Below are positions 27,391 to 38,971 of a DNA stretch of 64,000 nt, piece by piece. Numbering within the stretch: the first letter of the stretch is position 1; every line of letters starts with the position of its first letter. The notes below the pieces were generated by a model. The model did not search any database, was not told where the DNA came from, and saw only the letters and a list, made by a program, of their open reading frames with translations. Both the position numbers and the translations under genes were made by a program. This DNA is from Ralstonia sp. NFACC01 (GTDB lineage Bacteria > Pseudomonadota > Gammaproteobacteria > Burkholderiales > Burkholderiaceae), in NCBI RefSeq assembly GCF_900115545.1, contig NZ_FOWV01000003.1:186001-250000 (forward strand), given 5' to 3'.

Positions 27391-28308
27391 TCAGCGCTGC
27401 AAACAGAACTCTTCGATCAGCGCGGCCACCTGTTCCGGCTGATCGTGGTGCAGCATGTGCCCCGCATCCGCAATCAGCACCTCACGGAAATCAGGAAACG
27501 CCGCAAAGCGCGTCTTGAACTCGGCCAGCGGCACATCGCCCGCGATGGCCTTCAAGGTGGGCGACTCGACTGCCTCGACGTGCAGCACGGGCGCGGCCAC
27601 ACGGCGCCAGATTTCCATCACTTCATCCAGCCGATAAAGCTGCGGATTGATGATCTTGTGCGCAGGGTCGCCAAGAATCTCCCAGCGGCCCTCGGCATTC
27701 TGGCTCGACCAGTGCTGCGCCAGAAATGCCGCCTTGTCGGCCGGCAGACGAGGATTGGTCTTCTGCAGGCGCGCGGCGACGTCGTCAACGGTGGCGTAGG
27801 TGTTGAGGCGCGGCTTGTCCTTCAGCTCGTCAAGCCAGCGCGCATAGCGGCGCGGCGCCTGCGATGCCTTCGACGCCGACATGCCGAAGCCCTCCAGATC
27901 CACGACGCGCCGCACGCGCTCGGGTCGGATACCCGCGTACAGGCAAACCACGTTGGCGCCCAGGCTGTGCCCCACCAGCGTCACCTGCCCCTCCGGCTGG
28001 TAGTGATCGATGATGGCTTCGAGATCGGCCACGTAATCGGCAAACCAATAGCTCTCGACGCCGGGCCCCTCGGTGGGCCGGGCGGTCTGGCCGTAGCCGC
28101 GCCAATCCGGCGCCACGATATGCCAGCGCTCGCGCAGCGCATCGACCAGAAACTGGAACGACGCCGACACATCCATCCACCCGTGAAACAGGAACAAGAT
28201 GGGCGCCCCCGGCTCGCCCCATTCGCGGATGTGGTAGCGCAGGCCGCGCACGGGTAGATAGGTCGAGCGGGAGGCCTGACGTGCGGCAGGCTGTGTGGTG
28301 GAGTCCAT
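27391..28308 (-). CDS. Alpha/beta hydrolase
   Basis: The 305-aa protein has the alpha/beta hydrolase fold: oxyanion HGWMDVSASF (about residues 42-51), nucleophile elbow VGHSLGANVV (Ser near 114), and C-terminal ADAGHMLHHDQPE with the catalytic His. Substrate unknown; esterases and epoxide hydrolase-like proteins share this pattern. ATG at 28308 is chosen over GTG at 28320. It is convergent with the DCC gene, 9 bp away. Confidence 0.87.
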   Translation of the reverse strand: MDSTTQPAARQASRSTYLPVRGLRYHIREWGEPGAPILFLFHGWMDVSASFQFLVDALRERWHIVAPDWRGYGQTARPTEGPGVESYWFADYVADLEAIIDHYQPEGQVTLVGHSLGANVVCLYAGIRPERVRRVVDLEGFGMSASKASQAPRRYARWLDELKDKPRLNTYATVDDVAARLQKTNPRLPADKAAFLAQHWSSQNAEGRWEILGDPAHKIINPQLYRLDEVMEIWRRVAAPVLHVEAVESPTLKAIAGDVPLAEFKTRFAAFPDFREVLIADAGHMLHHDQPEQVAALIEEFCLQR

Positions 28309-28387
28309 GGTTTCCGTCACCGAATAGAAATCGAACGATCGTTCTTTTTCCGGCGATTATAGCGGCGGATGGACAACCCCGTAGCGC

Positions 28388-29230
28388 TTAGAACGAGGCT
28401 TCCAGCGCAGCAATCTCATCGTCGTCGAAACCGGCCTGACGCCGCGCTTCAAGGTTGAACGGCCCGCGCAAACGCGGCGCACCGTATTGTTCGGCCAGCT
28501 TGCGATACGTCGGCACGGGGTCCAGCCCTGCGCGCTCGCAGAGCCAGCGGTACCACCGGTTGCCGACCGCGACGTGGCCAATCTCGTCCCGCAGGATGAT
28601 GTCGAGGATGCCTGCAGCCGCCATATCGCCAGCCTGCGCGAGCTTGGCGCGGATCGGCGGCGAAGCATCGAGCCCGCGCGCCTCCAGCGTGCGCGGCACG
28701 AGCGCCATGCGCGCGAGCGGATCGGCGGCGGTTTTCTCCGTCATTTGCCAGAGGCCGTCGTGGGCGGGGTGATCGCCGTAGCGGCAATCCAGCGTGGCCA
28801 GATGGGCGGAAAGCAGCGAAAAGTGCGTCGCCTCTTCCGCCGCCACGCGCGTCCAGTCTTGATAGAAGGCCACCGGCATGCCGGCAAAACGCCACACGGC
28901 GTCGAGCGCAAGATTGATGGCGTTGAATTCGATGTGCGCGAGCGCGTGCAGCAGCGCGCCCCGACCGCGTGGCGTATCGATCGCACGGCGACGCGGAACC
29001 TCGGCAGGCGGCACGAGCACCGGGGCCTCCGGCCGCCCGGGCACACCGCCTTCCGGTGCCGCAATGGCTTCGTCAATGCCCCAGCGCGCGGCGTCGACGC
29101 CCTTGGCACGCTCGCCCAGACGAAGGGTGGCGTCCACCTTGCTGGCCGGATCGGTGAGACACAGCGCGGCAAGGGCTGCATGACGGAGCGTGTCAGCGGG
29201 CGTTGGGTGGCGAGGTTGCGGAGCGGTCAT
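28388..29230 (-). CDS. DUF455 family ferritin-like protein
   Basis: The 280-aa protein is helical and has pairs of carboxylate/His motifs of a di-iron ferritin-like fold: HALAHIEFNAINLALD (about 104-119), WTRVAAEEATHFSLL (about 132-146) and DIILRDEIGHVAVGNRW (about 214-230). DUF455 proteins resemble the tRNA hydroxylase MiaE group, but their reaction is unknown. The ATG at 29230 fits the family; the frame continues 39 codons upstream without similarity. It is divergent from the gamma-carbonic anhydrase gene. Confidence 0.85.
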   Translation of the reverse strand: MTAPQPRHPTPADTLRHAALAALCLTDPASKVDATLRLGERAKGVDAARWGIDEAIAAPEGGVPGRPEAPVLVPPAEVPRRRAIDTPRGRGALLHALAHIEFNAINLALDAVWRFAGMPVAFYQDWTRVAAEEATHFSLLSAHLATLDCRYGDHPAHDGLWQMTEKTAADPLARMALVPRTLEARGLDASPPIRAKLAQAGDMAAAGILDIILRDEIGHVAVGNRWYRWLCERAGLDPVPTYRKLAEQYGAPRLRGPFNLEARRQAGFDDDEIAALEASF

Positions 29231-29345
29231 CAGCGTACAATTTGGACTTTCCGCCATTTTAATTCGACGCATCGGCCTGCCTCGCTCGGCAAGCTTGAAG
29301 ACGCGCCCATTTCCCCCATTTACGCAGATTCTGGAGACCGATCGC

Positions 29346-29873
29346 ATGGCCCTCTACCAACTCGGCGATGTTGCCCCGACCATTGACGCAAACGCCTATG
29401 TGGCCCCGGAAGCGACCGTCATCGGCCGCGTGGAGCTGAAAGCGCGCGCGAGCGTATGGCCCGGCGCCGTCATCCGCGGCGACAACGAGCCGATTACCGT
29501 GGGCGAGGCCAGCAACGTGCAGGAAGGCTCGGTGCTGCACACCGATCCGGGCTGCCCGCTGAACATCGGCGACCGCGTAACGATCGGCCACCAGGCCATG
29601 CTGCATGGCTGCACGATCGGCGAAGGCTCGCTGATCGGCATTCAGGCGGTGGTGCTCAATCGCGCGGTGATCGGCAAGAACTGCCTGGTGGGCGCGGGTG
29701 CGATCGTCACCGAGGGCAAGGTCTTCGAAGACGGCACGCTTATTCTGGGCGCGCCCGCCAAGGCTGTGCGCAAACTGACGGAAGACGACATCGCCAAGAT
29801 GCACTTGAACACCGAAACGTATGCGGTGCGCCAGGCGATGTACAAGCAGCAACTGAAACGGATCGATGGATGA
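29346..29873 (+). CDS. Gamma-carbonic anhydrase family protein (YrdA/PaaY-like)
   Basis: The 175-aa protein is a left-handed beta-helix with hexapeptide repeats (VIGRVELKARASVWPGAVIRGD, then NVQEGSVLHTD). The zinc ligands His in SVLHTD, IGHQAMLHGC are conserved, as in Cam/CamH and YrdA. Catalytic carbonic anhydrase activity is not certain in this subgroup. Its stop overlaps the hslO start (ATGA), forming an operon. Confidence 0.9.
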   Translation: MALYQLGDVAPTIDANAYVAPEATVIGRVELKARASVWPGAVIRGDNEPITVGEASNVQEGSVLHTDPGCPLNIGDRVTIGHQAMLHGCTIGEGSLIGIQAVVLNRAVIGKNCLVGAGAIVTEGKVFEDGTLILGAPAKAVRKLTEDDIAKMHLNTETYAVRQAMYKQQLKRIDG

Positions 29874-30883
29874 CTGACGAGCTGAAGAAATTTGTATTCG
29901 ACGCCGCGCCCGTGCGCGGTGAACTGGTGCGCCTGGAAGGGACGTGGCAGGAGGTGCTGGGCCGCCGCCGCTACCCTGCCCCGGTCAGTACTCTGCTGGG
30001 CGAGATGATGGCCGCCGCCGCGCTGCTGTCGGCCAACCTCAAGTTCAACGGCGCGCTCGTCATGCAGCTGCACGGCGACGGCCCGGTGCACATGCTGGTC
30101 GTGGAGTGCAACTCCGACCTGTCGATGCGCGCCACCGCCAAGATTGCCGAAGACGCTGAGATTGCCGACGACGCCACGCTGGCCGCCATGGTCAACGTGC
30201 ATGGCAACGGACGATTCGCCATCACGCTCGATCCGCAGGACAAGCTGCCCGGCCAGCAGCCGTATCAGGGCATCGTGCCGCTGTCGGACGAGAATGGACC
30301 GCTCGCGAGCATTACCGAGGTGCTTGAGCACTACATGCAAAGCTCCGAGCAGCTGGACACGCGCCTGTGGCTGGCTGCTGACAACAAGGTCGCTTCGGGC
30401 ATGCTGCTGCAGCGCCTGCCTTCATATGGCGGGGCAATGGAAGGCCGCACCGGCCATGCCCCCGCGCAGGTCGGTGAAACGGGCCAGCCGCTGCACAAGG
30501 ACGTGCAGGAGCAGGACCTCGACACGTGGGAACGCGTTTGCCAGCTCGGCAAGACCCTGCGCCGCGACGAACTGCTCGAGCAGCCGATCGACACGCTCAT
30601 CAAGCGCCTGTATTGGGAAGAAATGGAATCGGCCGGCATCCGCATGTTCGAGCCACAGAGCCCGCGTTTTCGCTGCTCGTGCTCTCGGCTGCGCGTGGGC
30701 TCCATGCTGCGTACGCTTGGCCAACCCGAAGTCGACAGCATTCTGGAAGAATGCGGCAAGGTGGAAATCGATTGCGAATTCTGCGGCCAGCACTACAGCT
30801 TCGATGCTGTGGATTGTGCACAGCTCTTCGCCCAAGAGACGGTCGCACAAGGCATTCAGGAAGCATCCGACCAGCGCCACTGA
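29870..30883 (+). CDS. hslO: Redox-regulated chaperone Hsp33
   Basis: Hsp33 is a holdase activated by oxidative unfolding in the cytoplasm. The 337-aa protein has the N-terminal substrate-binding domain (VSTLLGEMMAAAALLSANLKF; GIVPLS), the linker and the C-terminal redox switch with four zinc cysteines arranged as CSC (FRCSC, about residue 268) and CEFC (about 301). It is about 45 residues longer than E. coli Hsp33. ATG overlaps the upstream stop. Confidence 0.96.
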   Translation: MTDELKKFVFDAAPVRGELVRLEGTWQEVLGRRRYPAPVSTLLGEMMAAAALLSANLKFNGALVMQLHGDGPVHMLVVECNSDLSMRATAKIAEDAEIADDATLAAMVNVHGNGRFAITLDPQDKLPGQQPYQGIVPLSDENGPLASITEVLEHYMQSSEQLDTRLWLAADNKVASGMLLQRLPSYGGAMEGRTGHAPAQVGETGQPLHKDVQEQDLDTWERVCQLGKTLRRDELLEQPIDTLIKRLYWEEMESAGIRMFEPQSPRFRCSCSRLRVGSMLRTLGQPEVDSILEECGKVEIDCEFCGQHYSFDAVDCAQLFAQETVAQGIQEASDQRH

Positions 30884-30988
30884 ACACGGCGACATAGTAT
30901 GAAGTACGCGTGGCGCGCGGCACTTATCAGGGCCGCCCACGCTCTAAGTCGCCAGTTACCTCATCTGCCGCCTGCTGCGGAACGCACC

Positions 30989-31402
30989 ATGTCCGAGCCC
31001 ACGACTTCGTCCCTACGATCGTTGATTCTTTCACGCGCTGCCGCGCTGGCCTTGCCGCTCGGGGCGGCGCTGCTGGCTTCAGCCTGCGTTGCGGTACCGC
31101 GTGGCCCGGGCGGCACACCCTACACCGCCCGGCTGCCGGACGATACGCAGGCTGCGGCACCGGCACCGCTGTCGCCAGAAGAGCGCAAGAAGCTGGACGC
31201 GCTGAATGCCAAGGCGCTGCGCGAATCCGATCAGGCCATCCAGCGTGACGCCCAAGCGCGCGCTTATGCGGCCGCGCCCTACTACGCGCCGTATCCGTAC
31301 TACGGAGGCTATTCGGTGTATTACGGCAGCGGATGGCGCCACCGTGGGGGCTGGGGCGTCAGCTACGGTGCACCCGTCTGGGGCTATCCGTACTACTGGT
31401 AA
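30989..31402 (+). CDS. Tyr/Gly-rich small lipoprotein
   Basis: The 137-aa protein has a signal peptide with lipobox ASAC (Cys33), a Pro/Ala-rich segment with the charged stretch LSPEERKKLDALNAKALRESDQ (likely helical), and a C-terminal third dominated by Tyr, Gly and Pro (YYAPYPYYGGYSVYYGSGWR). The frame is open from 30899, but MSEPTTSS at 30989 with GGAA upstream gives the signal peptide. Envelope location is inferred; function is unknown. Confidence 0.7.
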   Translation: MSEPTTSSLRSLILSRAAALALPLGAALLASACVAVPRGPGGTPYTARLPDDTQAAAPAPLSPEERKKLDALNAKALRESDQAIQRDAQARAYAAAPYYAPYPYYGGYSVYYGSGWRHRGGWGVSYGAPVWGYPYYW

Positions 31403-31459
31403 ATCCGGGGAGTTGCCTTCAACACGAGCGCGTCTGCGGGACGCGTTCGCACGACAGCG

Positions 31460-31795
31460 TCAGTGATGCGCCTGCTGGCCCGCCGGAGGAGGCGGTGGCG
31501 GCGGGGTTTCGCTGGTTCTCGGGGCCGGTGCGACAAACTGCACGAAGCCTTCGTCGTCCTTGACCATCCCAAGCTCGTAGCGCGCGCGCTCTTCAATGGC
31601 GCCCGTGCCTTCCTTCAGGTCCTTCACTTCGCCTTCAAGCTTGGTGTTGCGCAGCTTCAGTTCAGCGTTGCGCTGATTCTGGGCCGTCACCTGCTTCTGC
31701 ATGTCCCACACGCGCAGCCAGCCACCTTTGCCCAGCCAAAGCGGGTACTGGATGGCAAGCAGCAACAGCAGCAAGAACAGCGTAATCAGGCGCAT
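31460..31795 (-). CDS. ftsB: Cell division protein FtsB
   Basis: FtsB links FtsL and FtsQ in the divisome at the inner membrane. The 111-aa protein has one TM helix (about residues 2-17), [17 protein letters not shown] and a coiled coil (about 30-65) ending with [18 protein letters not shown], the usual FtsB C-terminal block. A Pro-rich tail follows. ATG at 31795 is chosen; 13 upstream codons lack similarity. It lies downstream of eno, the usual order. Confidence 0.92.
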   Translation of the reverse strand: MRLITLFLLLLLLAIQYPLWLGKGGWLRVWDMQKQVTAQNQRNAELKLRNTKLEGEVKDLKEGTGAIEERARYELGMVKDDEGFVQFVAPAPRTSETPPPPPPPAGQQAHH

Positions 31796-31886
31796 AGGGA
31801 CAAGCGTTGGCGGTGCTCGGGCTCCAAATACCATGCGACCGCCAGAGCGGCGGTCGCACAGTCATGCGGAGCAAAACTGCGAGGGA

Positions 31887-33224
<1,338 letters not shown>

Positions 33225-33515
33225 TTAAACGCCTTCGACCACGATCATGTTCATGTTGGCAGCCTTGGCGCGCGCATTGCGCGCAGCCAGGTATTCCTCG
33301 CTGTCGTAGAACGCCTTGGCGGCGTCATAGCTCGGGAACTTGAGCACGACGATGCGGGTAGGGTTCCACTCGCCCTCCAGCTGCTCGGTCTTGCCGCCGC
33401 GCACCAGCGGCTCTGCGCCGTGCGCTTGCATGGCTTTGGTGGACAGTGTCTTGTATTGCTCGTACTGCACGGGGTCTGTCACGTCCACGTACGCGAGGAT
33501 GTAGCCAGCGGCCAT
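33225..33515 (-). CDS. DUF1330 family protein
   Basis: The 96-aa protein has the ferredoxin-like fold pattern of DUF1330: GYILAYVDVTDPVQYEQY at the start and RIVVLKFPSYDAAKAFYDSEEY in the middle. No catalytic residues are established for the family. The ATG at 33515 has GGAGAGAG upstream. It sits between kdsA and eno, where many Burkholderiaceae carry it. Confidence 0.88.
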   Translation of the reverse strand: MAAGYILAYVDVTDPVQYEQYKTLSTKAMQAHGAEPLVRGGKTEQLEGEWNPTRIVVLKFPSYDAAKAFYDSEEYLAARNARAKAANMNMIVVEGV

Positions 33516-33602
33516 GTGTCTCTCTCCGGATGCGGAAACAAAAACTGAACTGAGCCGAACCGAAAACGACATCGGCGGCTGGTGGAGCCGCCGGTCGTCG
33601 GG

Positions 33603-33625
33603 AAAAAATCAGTCGAACTGATTTT
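33603..33625 (-). terminator. Hairpin overlapping the kdsA stop codon
   Basis: On the minus strand AAAATCAGT-TCG-ACTGATTTT is a 9-bp stem with a 3-base loop, followed by further T residues (six in a row, 33603-33608). The stem contains the last kdsA codons and its TGA stop (33609-33611). It looks like a weak intrinsic terminator between kdsA and the DUF1330 gene. Confidence 0.5.
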
Positions 33626-34463
33626 CCAGGAAACCGCTGCGCTTGGTGAGCGCATCCAGTTCTTTCAGTACTGACAGCAAGTCTTTCATGCGGCGCAGCG
33701 GCACAGCATTCGGGCCGTCTGATTTTGCGCATGCGGGATCAGGGTGCGTTTCCATGAAGACGCCCGACACGCCGGTGGCAATGGCTGCACGTGCCAGCAC
33801 CGGCACGAACTCGCGCTGGCCGCCTGAGCTGGTGCCCTGGCCGCCCGGCAATTGCACCGAATGCGTGGCGTCGAACACAACCGGCGCGCCCGTCTCGCGC
33901 ATGATCGCCAGCGAGCGCATGTCCGACACGAGATTGTTGTAACCGAACGAGGCACCGCGCTCGCAGGCCATGAAGTTGTCTTCCGGCAGACCGGCATCGC
34001 GGGCAGCGTGACGCGCCTTGTCGATGACATTCTTCATGTCGTGCGGCGCGAGGAACTGGCCCTTCTTGATGTTAACGGGCTTGCCGCTCTGTGCGCAGGC
34101 GCGGATGAAATCGGTCTGACGGCACAGGAACGCCGGCGTCTGCAAGACGTCCACGACTTCCGCCACGGGCTTGATCTCGTCGATCTCGTGGATGTCGGTC
34201 AGTACCGGCACGCCCACCTGGCGACGAACTTCCGCCAGAATGCGCAGCCCCTCTTCCATGCCCAGACCGCGGAACGAGGCGTCCGACGAGCGATTCGCCT
34301 TGTCGAACGACGACTTGTAGATGAACGGAATGCCCAGCTCGCCCGTGATCTCCTTGAGCGTGCCGGCGGTATCGATCGCCATCTGCTCGGATTCGATCAC
34401 GCAGGTGCCGGCAATCAGGAAGAACGGTTTGTCGAGGCCGACTTCGAAATCGCAGAGTTTCAT
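33609..34463 (-). CDS. kdsA: 3-deoxy-D-manno-octulosonate 8-phosphate synthase
   Basis: KdsA condenses phosphoenolpyruvate with arabinose 5-phosphate to make KDO-8-phosphate for lipopolysaccharide. The 284-aa TIM barrel has [14 protein letters not shown] (about 50-63), TDIHE, the PEP-binding loop [11 protein letters not shown] near 138 and [12 protein letters not shown] near 198. An Asn replaces the metal-binding Cys in KKGQF, so it is of the metal-independent class by my reading of IKKGQF-type loops. It follows pyrG by 23 bp. Confidence 0.96.
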   Translation of the reverse strand: MKLCDFEVGLDKPFFLIAGTCVIESEQMAIDTAGTLKEITGELGIPFIYKSSFDKANRSSDASFRGLGMEEGLRILAEVRRQVGVPVLTDIHEIDEIKPVAEVVDVLQTPAFLCRQTDFIRACAQSGKPVNIKKGQFLAPHDMKNVIDKARHAARDAGLPEDNFMACERGASFGYNNLVSDMRSLAIMRETGAPVVFDATHSVQLPGGQGTSSGGQREFVPVLARAAIATGVSGVFMETHPDPACAKSDGPNAVPLRRMKDLLSVLKELDALTKRSGFLENQFD

Positions 34464-34486
34464 CGTATTTCCCGTGCGCCAGCGCG

Positions 34487-36154
<1,668 letters not shown>

Positions 36155-36176
36155 CTAGCTTGCCGGGGAAAGCCGG

Positions 36177-36185
36177 ATTATAGCA
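36177..36185 (-). promoter_or_regulatory. pyrG: Extended -10 promoter of pyrG
   Basis: TGCTATAAT on the minus strand, with the start predicted near 36170, about 20 bases before the ATG at 36151. No clear -35 box. Confidence 0.6.
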
Positions 36186-36242
36186 AAGGTCCCCTCTCCG
36201 ATCCGTGACAGAACAGTGGAATTTGCCCCGAGGCAGCCTCGC

Positions 36243-37064
36243 CTATGCGGCGTGCCGCATGGCGCCTGCGTTGGCGCGCATTTCGTTGATCAACTCGCGG
36301 ATCAACTGGGCCGTTTCGAGCGGCTTTTCCATCGGATAAAGATGACTGCCTTCGATCCAGCGCAGCCGCCCGCCCACGACGCGCCGGGTCGCGCCCAGTC
36401 CGACTTGGCGAATCTCGCGCGAACGCGTGCCAGCCACAAAGCTCACCGGGAATGCCGTGCCGCCAGCGACTTTGCGCCCCATGTTGGTCGGCAATGTCCG
36501 ATAGATTTGGTATTCGATTTCGCGCGAGAAGCGTAGTGTGCGCTCGCGGTCACGGCCCGTGGGCTCGGTGCCATGCTCGACATAGTCGCGCAGCACGTCT
36601 TCATCCCAACGATCGAACTTGCGCTTGGCCTTGAAGTGGCTCCAGACGGCGTCGAGATCGGGCCACAGATGGCGCCGGTTCTTCGTCGCTGCGGCAGGCG
36701 ATTGGCTCTCGTCGATGTCCAGCCATTGCGCTACGCGCAGCAGCTTGGCGCGCCATCCCGCGATGATCGGCGAATCGAGCATCACGACGCCACGCACGCG
36801 CTCGGGCCGGCGCAGCGCCGCCATCAAACTCAAGAAGCCGCCCAGCGAATGACCCACCAGCCAGACCGGCTCGGGCTGCGCGTCGATTTCGGCGAGCAAC
36901 TCCTTCACAAGACCGGGCCAGGAACGGGTCACCGGAAAATGCGGATCATGCCCAAAACGCTCCACGGCGCGGATGTCGAATTCGTCACTCAGCACGCCCA
37001 GCATCTTGCGATACGTTCCCACGGGAAAGCCGTTGGCATGCGAAAAAAGCATCACATCGCGCAT
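36243..37064 (-). CDS. Alpha/beta hydrolase next to the Anbu peptidase
   Basis: The 273-aa protein has LFSHANGFPVGTY (oxyanion, about 6-18), nucleophile elbow VGHSLGGFLSLM (Ser near 72) and C-terminal IEGSHLYPMEKP with the catalytic His near 244. Substrate unknown. It begins 18 bp after the Anbu gene stop on the same strand, so it is probably the last gene of that operon. Its place there could mean an esterase or amidase step, but this is only inference. Confidence 0.87.
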   Translation of the reverse strand: MRDVMLFSHANGFPVGTYRKMLGVLSDEFDIRAVERFGHDPHFPVTRSWPGLVKELLAEIDAQPEPVWLVGHSLGGFLSLMAALRRPERVRGVVMLDSPIIAGWRAKLLRVAQWLDIDESQSPAAATKNRRHLWPDLDAVWSHFKAKRKFDRWDEDVLRDYVEHGTEPTGRDRERTLRFSREIEYQIYRTLPTNMGRKVAGGTAFPVSFVAGTRSREIRQVGLGATRRVVGGRLRWIEGSHLYPMEKPLETAQLIRELINEMRANAGAMRHAA

Positions 37065-37082
37065 CGCAGGTCCCTGTGCCGC

Positions 37083-37985
37083 TCAGTGCGACTTCTGCGA
37101 TCCGCCGGCCACGCGCTGGATCGTGGAAACCTGCTCCAACGCAGGACCGGGCGCGCGTTCCGGCACGGCTGGCGCGTCGGCGGCGGGCGGCGCAATGCGC
37201 ACGGGTCCGACCTCCGCGGAAGGATGGCCTTCGCGGCGCAGCGGGTATAACGGCGAAGTGCCGGTTTCCCAATCCGGATCGTCGATTTCTGCAAACACCT
37301 GGCGCAGACGCTTGCCCCATGTGCCCCGAATCATCGCGAAATATGGGTTCTCTTCGTCGATGGCGACAAAGCGCGTCACACGCAGGGAGTCGGCCTCATA
37401 GACCAGCAGATCCAGCGGCAAGCCCACGGAAATATTCGATTTCAGCGTTGAATCCATCGAAATCAGCGCGCATTTTGCAGCTTCGTCCAGCGGCAGCCCC
37501 GGGCTGACCACGCGGTCGATGATCGGCTTGCCGTACTTGGCTTCGCCGATCTGGAAATAGCAATTCTCGGGCGTGGCTTCAATGAAGTTGCCTGCCGCAT
37601 AGACGTTGAACAGGCGCGGCCGCTCTGCGCCGATCTGCCCGCCGAAGACGATGCTGACGTTGAAGTCGATTTTGGCCTTGGCCAGCGCTGCCGCGTCGCG
37701 GTCGTAAACGTCGCGCACGGCCTCGCCAACAATCGTGGCGGCCTCGAACATGTCCCGTGCCGTCCACAGAGAGCGCGGCTTGCCGCGCGCTTCGGTCAGC
37801 ACTTGGCGCACCGCCTGACTGATCGCCAGATTGCCGGCCGTCAGCAGCACCATGACGCGATCGCCTTCGCGCTCGAAGACGGTCATTTTGCGGAACGTGG
37901 AAATGGCGTCCACTCCCGCATTCGTGCGGGAGTCGGACAGGAACACAAGGCCTGCGTCCAGGCGCATGGCGACGCAATAAGTCAT
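37083..37985 (-). CDS. Proteasome-type protease, Anbu family
   Basis: The 300-aa protein belongs to the Anbu (COG3484) group of Ntn hydrolases related to HslV and the proteasome beta subunit. After removal of Met1, Thr2 of MTYCVAMRLD would be the nucleophile, and the N terminus continues with the beta-subunit-like pattern GLVFLSDSRTNAG (Asp/Ser/Arg region) and VMVLLTAGNLAISQAV. The C-terminal 60 residues are Pro/Ala-rich and hydrophilic, an extension beyond the usual length near 240-250. It lies 83 bp after the transglutaminase-like gene in a conserved cluster. Confidence 0.9.
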   Translation of the reverse strand: MTYCVAMRLDAGLVFLSDSRTNAGVDAISTFRKMTVFEREGDRVMVLLTAGNLAISQAVRQVLTEARGKPRSLWTARDMFEAATIVGEAVRDVYDRDAAALAKAKIDFNVSIVFGGQIGAERPRLFNVYAAGNFIEATPENCYFQIGEAKYGKPIIDRVVSPGLPLDEAAKCALISMDSTLKSNISVGLPLDLLVYEADSLRVTRFVAIDEENPYFAMIRGTWGKRLRQVFAEIDDPDWETGTSPLYPLRREGHPSAEVGPVRIAPPAADAPAVPERAPGPALEQVSTIQRVAGGSQKSH

Positions 37986-38068
37986 GGGCGAAGCAACAAA
38001 CGGAAACGGTGGTTTGAAGGCATTCTAGCGCGCCGATCGCAACCCATCCGCGCGCTTGGAAGAGGTGC

Positions 38069-38914
38069 TCAATTCACTCGGGTAGCCTCGGCGGGCAACG
38101 GCTCAATGGAAATGCTGACATCCAGCGACTCCGCGCCCCCGCCCTGCCGCACGCCGCGCACCGGCGCCGCAGACTGGTAATCGCGCCCGACCGCCAATCG
38201 GATGTGGCGAGCATCGGTAAAGCACTGGTGGGTGACGTCGATGCTGCACCACGTGTGCGATTCGGCATCGAGGCAAACGTCGGCCCACGCGTGGCTGGCG
38301 AGGTCCTCTTCGCCCACGGCGTGGAAATAGCCGCTGACATAGCGTGCCGGCACGCCCAGCGCCCGGCAGCAAGCAACCATCACCTGCGCCTGGTCCTGGC
38401 ATACGCCCGTGCCCAGGCCGAACGCCTCCGCAGCGGTGGTGCCGACGTGGGTGGTGTTCGGTTTGTAGCTCACGCGCGTAGCGATGGCTTGCGCAAGGCG
38501 CACTGCAGATTCCGCGTCGCCTTGCACCAGCCTGTGCTCTCGCGCAAAGTTGATCATTTCCGGCGGCGCGGAAGTCAGCGGTGTGGCACTCAGAAAGTAC
38601 AGCGGCGAAACGCGATAGCGCCCTTGCCCCGGCGCATCGACAAACCGTTGGCTGCCGGGGGCGCCCGCAGGAAACACCTCAACAATGCCACGCGCGTCGA
38701 TGATGACGTCATCCGTACGGCTGCCAAGGGTGAAGTGATGGACGACGTTGCCGAAACCGTCGGTGGCGCGCGTGAGGTTGCCGGGCGCGTGGATCTGCCA
38801 GCTGTCCACCTGCTGCAGCTCGCCGCTGCGAGGTGTCAGCCGCAGCTCATGCACGCTGTGGCGCAGCGGCTCGGCATAACGGTAGACCGTCGTGTGTCGA
38901 ATTTGGTATTTCAC
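38069..38914 (-). CDS. Transglutaminase-like protein (Anbu cluster)
   Basis: The 281-aa protein has an N-terminal beta-rich domain (YQIRHTTVYRYAEPLRHSVHELRL), then a transglutaminase-like cysteine peptidase core with GLGTGVCQDQAQVMV (Cys172), EDLASHAWADVC (His208) and TWCSIDVTH (Asp226). Bacterial proteins of this type are thought to act as peptidases or amide-bond transferases. The start is a GTG. It follows the alpha-E gene by 57 bp. Confidence 0.9.
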   Translation of the reverse strand: MKYQIRHTTVYRYAEPLRHSVHELRLTPRSGELQQVDSWQIHAPGNLTRATDGFGNVVHHFTLGSRTDDVIIDARGIVEVFPAGAPGSQRFVDAPGQGRYRVSPLYFLSATPLTSAPPEMINFAREHRLVQGDAESAVRLAQAIATRVSYKPNTTHVGTTAAEAFGLGTGVCQDQAQVMVACCRALGVPARYVSGYFHAVGEEDLASHAWADVCLDAESHTWCSIDVTHQCFTDARHIRLAVGRDYQSAAPVRGVRQGGGAESLDVSISIEPLPAEATRVN

Positions 38915-38971
38915 GATGACACGGGCGCTACCCGAAAGTGGCGCCCCGATGTATGCACATTGTCCTGCACG

